Origin: Aquicoccus sp. G2-2
Lineage (GTDB): Bacteria; Pseudomonadota; Alphaproteobacteria; Rhodobacterales; Rhodobacteraceae
Assembly (NCBI RefSeq): GCF_034555965.1
Contig: NZ_JAYDCK010000003.1
Coordinates: forward strand, 2,480,001 to 2,544,000
Length of the DNA: 64,000 nt
Reading direction: 5' to 3'
A model generated the notes under the pieces. The model saw only the letters and a program-made list of their open reading frames with translations, was not told the DNA's origin and did not search any database. Both the position numbers and the translations under genes were made by a program. Below, one piece after another: positions 1 through 9,827 of the stretch; position 1 is the stretch's first letter; every line of letters begins with the position of its first letter.

Positions 1-513
1 CCACCGGCACGAACCAGCCATCGCCATAGCGCCAGATACGCAGCACCTTGCGCAAATGCGGCCGGTCCACATAGGCAATCTCGATGCGCCCGTCCCCATC
101 AAGATCCCCTGCCCCCACCGGCGCCAGCCAACGATGCGTCTGCCCGATATGCGGCGTCGCGGCGAGCTTTCTTATGGTGTCCCCGTCAAACCCGTATATC
201 GCCAGTTGCGCACCGCGCGCCGGGTCGGTCTCGACCACCACGATCTCGGGTTTCCCGTCTCCGGTCACATCCCAAAGCCGTGGCGCGGTGTCCTCGAAAA
301 CCCGCCCGTCTTCGGCAACGCTCACCCCGAACACCCGACCATTTGAAAGCTGCACCCGCATGGCGGAATATTCCACAGCATCGCCAAGGATGGCGTGGTC
401 ATAGAACGTCGTCGGGTCGGTAAAACGCGCGCTCTCGATCTCCTGCGCGGACACCGTCCCGGCAAGAGTGAAAACCGCCGCAAGGCAAGCGACAAGCCGC
501 CCCGCACCAAACA

Positions 514-514
<1 letters not shown>
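1..514 (-). CDS. VCBS/FG-GAP repeat-like secreted protein, truncated by the window edge
   Basis: The reading frame is open from an ATG at 514 to the window edge, about 171 codons, so the C-terminus is missing. The N-terminus has a hydrophobic stretch ending in a signal-peptidase-like VSAQ (residues 1-24), so export is likely. Two Asp/Gly-rich calcium-binding-like loops follow (DVTGDGKPEIVVV and DLDGDGRIEIAYV), the hallmark of FG-GAP/VCBS beta-propeller repeats. The ATG overlaps the ferredoxin stop by one base (TGATG), so the two are probably translationally coupled. The exact function is unknown. An extracellular or periplasmic propeller protein is inferred from the repeats and signal peptide. 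Confidence 0.72.
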
Positions 515-1644
<1,130 letters not shown>

Positions 1645-1878
1645 GCCGCGCACTCATGAACAACCGGCAGCAGCCCCCCGGTTCGCCCTTCAACCCGCCG
1701 CACTGACCTTCCCCCGGATCGCCTGCGCTCCGGTTCGCCCCCGACCCCACCCCCAGCGCGGGCGCGAACCTCTTTGCCACCCAGAGAAACGCGCGGGCCA
1801 GCCGCCACAACCACCCCAAAACGCGCCGGGGCGGAGGAAACCCCCGCCCCGTTCGCTGCTTTACCGTTTGGGCAAGGC

Positions 1879-3387
1879 TCAGTTGTCGCCTGAGCCTTCT
1901 TCATCGTCCAGCGACAGCGCCACGAAGCGCGGGTCACCCGACCGGCGCACCAGAAGCAGGATCGACTTGCGGCCACCATCTTTCGCCTCGGCCACCCGGT
2001 CGTCCAGATCAGAGACGCTGTTGACCTTCTGCTGCCCGGCTTCGGTGATCAAATCACCTGCCCGCAGGCCTTTTTCATAGGCTTGCGACATCTCGTCGAC
2101 ATCGCTCACCACAAGCCCATAGGCCTTTTCACCCAGATCAAGCTCACCGCGCAACTCATCGGTAAGCGGGCTCAGCGTCATGCCAAGCATTTCGGTCTGG
2201 GCAGGCTCCTGCTCTGGCTGGTTCCCCGGTTGTGCCGCCGGAACCGCGGCCTCGGCCTGCTCGCGTCGGCCAAGCGTCACTTTCAGGGTCTGCGTCTTGC
2301 CGTCACGAAACACCACCACGCGCACCGACTTACCGACCTCGGCGTTGCCAACCTGCTTCACAAGCCCGCGAGTGTCTTTCACATCCTTGCCATCGAAGCT
2401 CATGATAACATCGCCCGACTTCAGCCCGGCGGTCTTGGCCGGTCCATCCGGCACATCCGTCACCAGCGCACCAGCGGCTTTCTCAAGCCCGATCGCTTCG
2501 GCCACATCTTTGGTCACGTCCTGAATACGCACCCCAAGCCAACCGCGCCGGGTTTCACCGAACTCCTTGAGCTGATCGACAACTTTCGACACCACGTTGG
2601 AGGCCATCGAGAAACCTATCCCGATTGAGCCGCCATTGGGGCTGAGGATCGCGGTATTCACCCCGATCACCTGACCATCCATATTGAAAAGCGGCCCGCC
2701 CGAGTTGCCCCGGTTAATCGCCGCATCGGTCTGGATATAGTCGTCATAAACGCCCGAAAGCGCGCGCCCGCGTTGCGAAACGATCCCGGCAGAAACCGAA
2801 AATCCCTGCCCCAGCGGGTTGCCAACGGCCAACACCCAATCACCCACGCGCTCCTTGTCGCTGTCGCCAAAGCTGACGAACGGCAGCGGTTTTTCGGCAT
2901 CCACCTTCAGCAGGGCAATATCGGTGTTGGGGTCGGTGCCAATAACCTTGGCCTTCATCGCGCCACCGCCGAAAAACTCGACGCTGATCTCATCCGCGCC
3001 CTCGACCACGTGGTTATTGGTGACGATATAGCCGTCTTCCGAAATCACGAACCCCGAACCCAGCGCAGCCGAGCGGCGCGGCCGTTCGTCCTTTTGGCCG
3101 TCTTTGTGATTGCGGTTCTGGAACTCCTTGAAAAAATCTTCGAACGGGCTGCCTTCAGGCACGATCGGCCCCGGCCCTGTTCCTCGCGCCACCACCGTTG
3201 AAGTGGTGATATCAACAACCGCCGGACTTACCTTTGCAGCAAGATCAGCAAAGCTGTCGGGGCGCGCTGCGGCCTGCATCGCCTGAATCAGCAGGAAAAG
3301 CCCCGCCAGCAAGGCCACAGCGATAGCCTGCGCATTGCGCCGCCACTGACCTTCGTCATGCAAAATTGCCGAAACCTGATGTCTCAC
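1879..3387 (-). CDS. degP: Periplasmic serine protease Do (DegP/DegQ family)
   Basis: This 502-residue trypsin-like protease and chaperone would degrade misfolded envelope proteins. A membrane or signal segment covers about residues 21-40. The catalytic triad is readable as H126 (TNNHVVEG), D156 (NTDIALL) and S229 (GNSGGPLF). Two PDZ domains follow at roughly 275-370 and 395-490, as in DegP/DegQ. It lies downstream of hflK-hflC-DUF2065 on the same strand after 172 bases without a gene. This is a common alphaproteobacterial grouping of membrane-protein quality-control genes. DegP and DegQ cannot be separated from sequence alone. Confidence 0.96.
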   Translation of the reverse strand: MRHQVSAILHDEGQWRRNAQAIAVALLAGLFLLIQAMQAAARPDSFADLAAKVSPAVVDITTSTVVARGTGPGPIVPEGSPFEDFFKEFQNRNHKDGQKDERPRRSAALGSGFVISEDGYIVTNNHVVEGADEISVEFFGGGAMKAKVIGTDPNTDIALLKVDAEKPLPFVSFGDSDKERVGDWVLAVGNPLGQGFSVSAGIVSQRGRALSGVYDDYIQTDAAINRGNSGGPLFNMDGQVIGVNTAILSPNGGSIGIGFSMASNVVSKVVDQLKEFGETRRGWLGVRIQDVTKDVAEAIGLEKAAGALVTDVPDGPAKTAGLKSGDVIMSFDGKDVKDTRGLVKQVGNAEVGKSVRVVVFRDGKTQTLKVTLGRREQAEAAVPAAQPGNQPEQEPAQTEMLGMTLSPLTDELRGELDLGEKAYGLVVSDVDEMSQAYEKGLRAGDLITEAGQQKVNSVSDLDDRVAEAKDGGRKSILLLVRRSGDPRFVALSLDDEEGSGDN

Positions 3388-3559
3388 GCCGGTATCTCCT
3401 CTTGATTTCCGGGTATCGCGGCCCGCTGCTCAGAGCGGCCCGAACTGTCGCGCAGTTTAGCCCTGACAACGCGCAGCGCAACTGCAACCCGCTTCAAACC
3501 CGTTCACTGCCTTGTGAGTTTGGCGTGACAGCGCGCAACAATCGGCTGATTTCCGCGCC

Positions 3560-3775
3560 TCAAACGCCCATCGCCTTGGCGATCCAGACCAGCAACACAC
3601 CGACCGCAAGCGCCACAAGCCCCAACAGCCGCCGGGTTTCCTCCGGCATTTGCCCCAAGGCTTCAAGCAATTGTTCAACAATCTGAGGGGCCAGCGCATA
3701 GACCAGCCCCTCGACAATCAAAACCAAACCGAGCGCCAGAAAGGCAACGCCAATTGCCGATCCCGCGGCACTCAC
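3560..3775 (-). CDS. Small membrane protein, DUF2065 (YjeT-like)
   Basis: The 71-residue protein has two hydrophobic helices (about residues 5-30 and 50-68) joined by a short amphipathic stretch with PEETRRLLG, typical of the DUF2065 family. It starts at a GTG that overlaps the hflC stop as GTGA, so it is probably coupled to hflC. The family is regularly found after hflC, but its molecular function is unknown. A role as an accessory to the HflKC membrane complex is only inferred from position. Confidence 0.85.
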   Translation of the reverse strand: MSAAGSAIGVAFLALGLVLIVEGLVYALAPQIVEQLLEALGQMPEETRRLLGLVALAVGVLLVWIAKAMGV

Positions 3776-4683
3776 TGATCGGTCCGCCCCGTGCCAGCCT
3801 TGGCATCCTGGCCAGTCGGAGAGCGCAGATAGTCAAAGAATTCACTATCCGGGCTCAGAACCAGCCGCGTGTTGTCCTTGCCAATGGCATTCCGATACGC
3901 ATCAAGCGAACGATAGAATTTGAAAAATTCCTTGTCCTGCCCAAACGCCTGCGCGAAGACACCGTTTCGCTTGGCATCCGCCTCGCCCTCGATGATCTTG
4001 CCCTTGCGCTGCGCATCCGAGACAAGTTCGGTCACGGTCCGGTCGGCCTGCGCCTGAATCCGCTGCGCGGCTTCCCGGCCTCGTGCCCGTTCATCCTCGG
4101 CCTCGCGTTCGCGTTCGGCCACCATCCGGCGGAACGTGGCGGCAAGGTTCTCAGGCGGCAAATCGGTGCGCTTCAGGCGCACGTCAATCACCGTAAGGCC
4201 AAGGTCTTTCGCCTCGATAACTGCCAGATCACGAATCCGCGCCATAAGCGCAATCCGATCCGACGACAGGATCTCGTTCGAACTGACCGACCCTAGAACT
4301 TCACGGGTCTTGGCCCTGAGAATCCCTTCAAGTCGTTGCGCCGCAACCCGAAGCGCAAGATCACCACCGGCACCCGTTGCCTGCCGAAACAGCTTCACAT
4401 CGGCGATCCGGTACCGCGCGAACGCATCCACATCAAGCCGCCGATCGTCCAGCGGTGTCACCTCCAGCGGGTCCATGTCGATCGAGATGATCCGCTTGTC
4501 ATAGCGCACCAGTTCCTGAATCAGTGGAATACGAAAGCCGATGCCGGGCGTATCCTTGACCTGCACGACCTTACCGAATTGCAGCACCAGAACCTGCTCG
4601 CGCTCATCGACAACGAAGACTGCACTCAGAGCCGCCACAACAACGGCCACCAGCGCAGGGAGAATAAAAGCAGTTTTCCGCAT
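3772..4683 (-). CDS. hflC: HflC, SPFH/Band 7 modulator of FtsH protease
   Basis: The 303-residue protein has one N-terminal membrane helix (about residues 7-25) followed by an SPFH/Band 7 domain and a long charged coiled-coil region (AEREREAEDERARGREAAQ, about residues 185-205). HflC pairs with HflK to form the large periplasm-facing cage around FtsH that restrains its proteolysis of membrane proteins. The start overlaps the end of hflK by one base, so the two should be made in equal amounts. Length and domain order are normal and no key part is missing. Confidence 0.95.
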   Translation of the reverse strand: MRKTAFILPALVAVVVAALSAVFVVDEREQVLVLQFGKVVQVKDTPGIGFRIPLIQELVRYDKRIISIDMDPLEVTPLDDRRLDVDAFARYRIADVKLFRQATGAGGDLALRVAAQRLEGILRAKTREVLGSVSSNEILSSDRIALMARIRDLAVIEAKDLGLTVIDVRLKRTDLPPENLAATFRRMVAEREREAEDERARGREAAQRIQAQADRTVTELVSDAQRKGKIIEGEADAKRNGVFAQAFGQDKEFFKFYRSLDAYRNAIGKDNTRLVLSPDSEFFDYLRSPTGQDAKAGTGRTDQ

Positions 4684-5944
4684 CAGTTCGATCCTCCCAC
4701 GGCCGCAGGACGGCGCACTTCGTTAAGCGGCAGATAAGGCACCGCCGAAGAAGCCCCTTTACCGTCTTCCAGCAAGATCACGTCGGATTTACTGAACACG
4801 TCTTCGATCATCTCAAGATAAAGCCGCTCGCGGGTCACGTCCGGCGCTTTCTTGTATTCCTCCAACACGGCAAGGAAACGGCTTGCGTCGCCTTCCGCCT
4901 GATTGACCACCCTTGCGCGGTACCCTTCGGCGTTTTCAACCACCTGCGCCGCGCGCCCGCGCGCATTGGCAAGCACCCGGTTGGAATAGGCATCGGCCTG
5001 GCTTTTCAACTGATCGCGCTCCTGCTCGGCGTCCTGCACATCACGATATGCCGCCAACGGAGAGGTTTCCCGCTCCTTGCCATCAATATCCTTCACCGTC
5101 ACCTTCGTCGAAGGTGGCTCGGCAGCGTTCAGGTTGATCCGCACGATATTCACGCCGCTGTCATAACTGTCCAGCGTCGATTGCGTGAGGTCTTTCAGCT
5201 TCTCCGCAATGATCCCGCGATCCCGGTTCAGGATCGGCGCCAACTCTGATTGCGCGATAATCTCGCGCATCGCCGATTCCGCAACCGCGTCAATGGTCAG
5301 CGCCGGGTCGGCAAGGTTGAACAGATATTTGTCAGGCGAAGTAATATTCCAGACGACCTGAAAATCGACATCAACGATATTTTCGTCCCCGGTCAGCATC
5401 AGCCCGGTATCCGAATTCTTGTTGCGTCGCAGGTCAAGCTCGGTCGCGGCGGGTTGTTCGCCAATCTCGATGACCTGCTCGCGAGTGACTTCAAGCACTT
5501 CATATTTCACCAACGGCCATGGCGCAAAGTTCAGCCCCGGCTCGCCAATGCACGGCTCATAACATTCGCCAAGAAACAGCTCGACCGATTTTTCTTCCGG
5601 CTTGACCGTATAGAAACTTGCGTAAAGCCAAAGCGCCAGAACCGCCACCAGACCCAAAACGACCGTCCCGCGCGAAATTCCCGGCCCGCCGCCGCCATCG
5701 CCGCCGCTGCCGCGCCCGGCGCCATTACCGCCGCGCCCGCCCATCAGCACACGCAGCTGCTCCTGACCTTTTTTCATCAGCTCTTCGATTTCCGGAATTT
5801 GCGGGCCATGCTCCCCGGACGGCGTCCGCCCGGCCCACCGGGCCTGCCGCCTTGGTTATCGCCACCTTGGTTGCCGCCGCGATCATCGTCATCGCCGCCG
5901 TTATTCCCGCCGCCGCCCCAAGGGCCGCCCGAATTTCCTGCCAT
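4683..5944 (-). CDS. hflK: HflK, SPFH/Band 7 modulator of FtsH (apparent N-terminal frameshift)
   Basis: From ATG 5777 the frame gives a 364-residue HflK with a Gly-rich start, one membrane helix (GLVAVLALWLYASFY) and a Band 7 domain. Normal HflK has a longer Gly-rich cytoplasmic tail ending in a GPQIPEIEEL-like segment. Exactly that segment is present upstream, preceded in another frame by MAGNSGGPWGGGGNNGG from an ATG at 5944. Adding one C to the C4 run at 5813-5816 joins them into 420 residues. I therefore give the span from 5944. If the sequence is literally correct, translation would have to begin at 5777 with a shortened tail. hflC follows with a one-base overlap. Confidence 0.88.
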
Positions 5945-6026
5945 CTAAAGCATACCTCTCTCTCGTGTCCGATAAGATCATTAACTGCACTACCTGTGCA
6001 GCTTACCGGAAAATTCAACCCATGAC

Positions 6027-7388
6027 CTACACCGTTCTTGTCGGTGCCCTCATCGTCACGATCTCTTCGCTCATCGTCGGATGTACTGCCATGGTGCGAT
6101 CGAAGTCCTCTTTCGTCGCCCCCATCTTGATGGCAATCCCTATCAGTTGGATCATCTCGCCCGCGCCCGGCGCCACGATATGACAGCCCAGAATCTTGCG
6201 CGTCTCGGCACAAACCACCAGCTTCATCAACGCCCGCGCCTCGCGCCCGGCAAAAAGCGATTGCATCGGTCGGAACGAACTGGCGTATATCTCCACCGGC
6301 CCGTTTTTCCGCGCCGCTTCCTCGCTCAGCCCGATCGTGCCTATCTCCGGCTGGGTGAAAATCGCCGTCGGGATCAGCGCATGATCAGGCTTGGTCGGGT
6401 TGCCCTTGAACACCGTCTCGACAAACGCCATCCCCTCGCGGATCGCCACCGGAGTGAGCGCAACCCGGTCGGTCACATCACCCACCGCGTAAATGCTCGG
6501 CACCGAGGTTTGGCTATAAGCGTCCACCTTGACCTCACCCCCCTTGCCCAGCGCCACGCCAACCTCTTCCAGCCCCAGATCCGCCGTGTTGGGTGCCCGC
6601 CCGGTGGCCAGCATCACCACATCGAATTCACGCGCCTGCCCATCCGTCGCCATGGCGCGAATGCGCCCACCCTCGCCGCGTGTCAGCTCGGTCACGTTGG
6701 TATTAAGCCGCAGATCAACGCCGTCGCGCTTCATCTCATCGCTCACCAACCCGCGCGCCTCGTCGTCAAAGCCGCGCAAAATCTGCTCTCCGCGATAAAA
6801 CTGCGTCACCTTGACGCCAAGCCCGTTCATGATTCCGGCAAATTCGCAGGCAATATACCCGCCGCCCACGATCAGCATCGTTTCCGGCAATTTCTCCAGA
6901 TGAAACACCTCGTTAGAGGTAATCGCCAACTCCTCACCCGGAATGCCCGGTTTGCTCGGCCAGCCGCCGGTCGCCAGTAGAATATGCTTCGCCGTCTTGC
7001 GCCCGCCATCGGCCAATTCAACCGTATGCGCATCAACCACCCGCGCGCGGGTGTCAAATGTCTCCACCCCGTTATTGCCCAGAATGCCGCGATAAATCCC
7101 TTCCAGCCGGTCCAGCTCCGCCGCCAGCGCGCCATGAAACGTCGGCCAATCAAACCCCTTGGCCACCACGTCCCAACCATAAGCCCGCGCATCTTCCATC
7201 GCAGGGGCATATTCGCTGGCAAAAACCATCAGTTTTTTCGGCACACAGCCCCGGATCACGCAGGTTCCGCCATAGCGGCTTTCCTCGGCCAGACCCACCT
7301 TCGCCCCGGCCTCACCGGCCGCCACGCGCGCCGCGCGCACCCCGCCCGAGCCACCACCGATGACGAAAAGATCATAGTCGAAAGCCAT
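6027..7388 (-). CDS. gor: Glutathione-disulfide reductase
   Basis: This is a 453-residue FAD- and NADPH-dependent reductase that would keep cytosolic glutathione reduced. The FAD motif GGGSGGVRAAR is at residues 11-21. The redox-active pair is C43-VIRG-C48 (GGTCVIRGCVPKK), and the C-terminal VHPTMSEE motif supplies the catalytic His-Glu. The GCVPKK form and full length favour glutathione reductase over dihydrolipoamide dehydrogenase or mercuric reductase. It lies 82 bases upstream of the hflK start on the same strand and may share its transcript. Confidence 0.93.
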   Translation of the reverse strand: MAFDYDLFVIGGGSGGVRAARVAAGEAGAKVGLAEESRYGGTCVIRGCVPKKLMVFASEYAPAMEDARAYGWDVVAKGFDWPTFHGALAAELDRLEGIYRGILGNNGVETFDTRARVVDAHTVELADGGRKTAKHILLATGGWPSKPGIPGEELAITSNEVFHLEKLPETMLIVGGGYIACEFAGIMNGLGVKVTQFYRGEQILRGFDDEARGLVSDEMKRDGVDLRLNTNVTELTRGEGGRIRAMATDGQAREFDVVMLATGRAPNTADLGLEEVGVALGKGGEVKVDAYSQTSVPSIYAVGDVTDRVALTPVAIREGMAFVETVFKGNPTKPDHALIPTAIFTQPEIGTIGLSEEAARKNGPVEIYASSFRPMQSLFAGREARALMKLVVCAETRKILGCHIVAPGAGEMIQLIGIAIKMGATKEDFDRTMAVHPTMSEEIVTMRAPTRTV

Positions 7389-7615
7389 GCCTCAAGCCTT
7401 ATCCAATCCGCTCTGCGCAACAGCGCGCTCCACATGTATTGCATTGCGCCGCGAAGTCCACCCCGCGCACCCGCCGCATCGGCAATTTGTGCGGCCACAC
7501 TGCGCCATACCCGGCGCAAGCCACCGTCCGCCTCTTGGCATGATCGCCTTCACACGCTAAGCACCTCGCGGAGGAGAGACACGACGCCCGGTCTCACAAA
7601 GGACAAAGAACCCCG

Positions 7616-8095
7616 ATGTCTCACATCAGCCAAATCGAACTCGACGACAGCGCCCTGCCGCCGCCCACGCCGGAGATTGAACAGGAACGCAAGCTCGCCA
7701 TCTACGACCTGCTCGAAGAAAACTGTTTCGCGCTGCCAAAGCGCGACGACCGCGCCGCCCCCGACGGGCCGTATCACGTTGGCCTCTCGATCCGCGAAAA
7801 GCGTCTGGTTTTCGACATCAACACCGAAAGCGCCGCCAAGGCGGCCGAATTTCATCTCTCGCTCTCGCCCTTCCGGCAAGTGGTCAAGGATTACTGGGCG
7901 ATCTGCGAAAGTTACTACAACGCGGTAAAGAACATGCCGCCCAGCCAGATCGAAACCATCGACATGGCCCGCCGTGGCATCCACAACGAAGGCGCGCGCA
8001 TCCTGCAAGAACGCCTCGACGGCAAGGCGCAGGTCGATACCGATACCGCGCGGCGGCTGTTCACCCTCGTTTGCGTTCTGCATTTCGGGAGCTGA
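7616..8095 (+). CDS. UPF0262 family protein
   Basis: The 159-residue soluble protein matches the UPF0262 family along its length, with recognisable segments such as LYDLLEEN-like IYDLLEENCF near residue 30 and DMARRGIHNEGA near residue 115. The family is confined largely to alphaproteobacteria and has no known function. No membrane helix or signal peptide is visible. Six bases separate it from the phosphatase gene downstream, so the two are probably co-transcribed, a pairing I know from other members of the group. Confidence 0.88.
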   Translation: MSHISQIELDDSALPPPTPEIEQERKLAIYDLLEENCFALPKRDDRAAPDGPYHVGLSIREKRLVFDINTESAAKAAEFHLSLSPFRQVVKDYWAICESYYNAVKNMPPSQIETIDMARRGIHNEGARILQERLDGKAQVDTDTARRLFTLVCVLHFGS

Positions 8096-8101
8096 CAGAG
8101 C

Positions 8102-8554
8102 GTGGCCAGCGAAATACCCCAATCCGTGCTGTTTTGCTGCGACCATAACGCCGTGCGCTCCCCTATGGCCGAAGGCATCGCCAAGAAACTCCTTGGCGCC
8201 GCCACCTACCTGCAATCTGCCGGGCTGCACAACGATCTTGAAATCGACGGCTTCGCCATCACCGTCTGCGCCGAAATCGGGGTCGAGCTTGACCGCCATC
8301 GCTCGCGCTCGTTCGAAAGCATGGGCGAATACGGCGATCATCTTTCGGCTTTCGATCTGATCGTCGCGCTGTCGCCCGCCTCGCATGAACGCGCCTGCGC
8401 GCTGACCCGGCATTTCCATACCGCTGTCGAATTCTGGCCAATCTCCGACCCCACCGCCGAAGGCGAAACCCGCGAAGCCAAGCTCACCGCCTATCGTCAG
8501 GCGCGCGATGACATCCTTGGCCACCTCACCGCCCGCTGGGGCGGCACGCTTTAG
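8102..8554 (+). CDS. Low-molecular-weight phosphatase / arsenate reductase-like protein
   Basis: The 150-residue protein starts at a GTG. It carries the CX5R phosphate-binding loop of low-molecular-weight tyrosine phosphatases and thioredoxin-type arsenate reductases (C13-DHNAV-R19, followed by SPMAEG). The general-acid DP pair normally near residue 120 is represented by SDPTAEG. The second Cys (C12) beside the catalytic one could support redox chemistry, but arsenate reduction cannot be claimed. It sits between UPF0262 and an ornithine cyclodeaminase-like gene in a tight run. Confidence 0.82.
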   Translation: MASEIPQSVLFCCDHNAVRSPMAEGIAKKLLGAATYLQSAGLHNDLEIDGFAITVCAEIGVELDRHRSRSFESMGEYGDHLSAFDLIVALSPASHERACALTRHFHTAVEFWPISDPTAEGETREAKLTAYRQARDDILGHLTARWGGTL

Positions 8555-8557
8555 GCG

Positions 8558-9502
8558 ATGCCACTGCCGCATCTCACAGACGCCGACCTTGAGGCGTTGG
8601 CGCTGGCCCCCGCCACCATCCGCGACGCGCTGGCCGAAACCCTGCGCGCGCAGGCCCGCGCCCATGTCCACTCCGCGCCGAAATCCATGCTTGCGCCCAA
8701 GGATGGCCGCCTCCTGCTCACCACCCTCGCCGCCGATGATGAAACCGGCATTCTCGCCGTCAAATCGCTGGTGCAGAACCCGGCCAACGCGGCGCGCGGC
8801 CTGCCCAGTGTCGGCGCGCTTGTCACCGCGATCAACGCACAGACCGGCGCGCCCATCGCCACGCTCGACGGCAACTGGATCACCGCCGCGCGCACGGCGG
8901 CGCTTTCCATGCTCGCCGCGCAATTCCTCGCCCGCGACGATGCGCAAACCGTTGGCTTCCTCGGCTCCGGCGTGCAGGCATCAAGCCACCTGACCGCCCT
9001 CGCCGCGCTCTATCCGTTGCGCAGCATTGTCATCCACGCCCGCTCTGCGCCCACCCGCCTGCTGGCGCAGGCCAAGGCACTTGGCCTCTCCGCCTCAACT
9101 GTGGACAGCCCGCGCGCCGCCATTTCGCACGCCGATATCGTCATCTCCGCCATGTCGCGCGACCACGCAGCGCCGGACACGCTTGATGCGGATTGGCTCG
9201 CCCCCGGCGCATTTGCCAGCTTTGTCGATCTTGGCCACAACTGGGCGCGCCCATCCTTTGCCACCCTCGACATCCTTGCGCTCGACGATCTGACACAGGA
9301 ACGCGCCATGACGCCCGAGACACGGCTCGCCCCGCTCGATGCGTTTCACGGCGATCTGCCCGCGCTCCTCTCCGGCACCTGCCCTGCGCGCCAATCTGCG
9401 GCACAGCGCACCGGCTTCCTGTTTCGCGGCCCCGCCACCGCCGATCTGTCGCTAACCGCCCTCGCCCTCAAAGCCGCCGGCCTCACGCCCTCGCCAAGCT
9501 GA
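8558..9502 (+). CDS. Ornithine cyclodeaminase / mu-crystallin family protein
   Basis: The 314-residue protein has the family's N-terminal substrate domain with SMLAPKDGRLLLT-like residues and the KSLVQNP region. A Rossmann NAD-binding segment follows (VGFLGSGVQASSHLTAL, about residues 130-146). Members act as ornithine cyclodeaminase, alanine dehydrogenase or ketimine reductase; the substrate is not readable from sequence. It begins three bases after the phosphatase stop. There are no arginine or ectoine genes nearby to suggest a pathway. Confidence 0.82.
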   Translation: MPLPHLTDADLEALALAPATIRDALAETLRAQARAHVHSAPKSMLAPKDGRLLLTTLAADDETGILAVKSLVQNPANAARGLPSVGALVTAINAQTGAPIATLDGNWITAARTAALSMLAAQFLARDDAQTVGFLGSGVQASSHLTALAALYPLRSIVIHARSAPTRLLAQAKALGLSASTVDSPRAAISHADIVISAMSRDHAAPDTLDADWLAPGAFASFVDLGHNWARPSFATLDILALDDLTQERAMTPETRLAPLDAFHGDLPALLSGTCPARQSAAQRTGFLFRGPATADLSLTALALKAAGLTPSPS

Positions 9503-9827
9503 CCCACGCGCCGGGCGAGCGTCTGCCCGTGGGGTGGCGCCGCTTCTCGTGATTGGTGCGCTTTATCCCGGTCAAATCCGTCGCGCGTCGATCAATAGGC
9601 CGCCCCCGACAAAGCGCCAGCCCGCCGGACGGGCAGGCGCTCGCCCGGCACCTTCGGTGCTGTTCGGGCCGCTCTTTGATCGCCCGCCGCCTTAACCATT
9701 TCCGCGCCTCAACGAATCGCCGCAGCCCGCCATACCGGGTGCAGACAAGTGAGCAGCCAAGGTGCAGACACCGCCATTTCCACCCGCTACTGCCGTTAAC
9801 CTCGCCCGACGCCGCGTTCAGGAAATC
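9503..9827. other. Gene-free interval containing an inverted repeat
   Basis: This interval of about 325 bases separates two convergent genes. No credible coding frame was seen. It contains the inverted repeat at 9510-9649 described separately, and an imperfect direct repeat of GGTGCAGACA near 9738-9770. A bidirectional transcription stop for the two convergent genes is a plausible role. Confidence 0.6.
9510..9649. repeat. Inverted repeat, 21-base arms
   Basis: The arm at 9510-9530 (GCCGGGCGAGCG...CCCGT) is the reverse complement of 9629-9649 at 20 of 21 positions; the one difference is T against C in the centre. The arms are about 98 bases apart. The high GC content and position between convergent genes suit a structured terminator or a dispersed palindromic element. 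No T-run follows, so a classical intrinsic terminator is not claimed. Confidence 0.75.

Noticed and set aside
7550..8947. 465-codon minus-strand frame
   Set aside because: It spans three well-recognised plus-strand genes (UPF0262, phosphatase, OCD) and shows no domain of its own.
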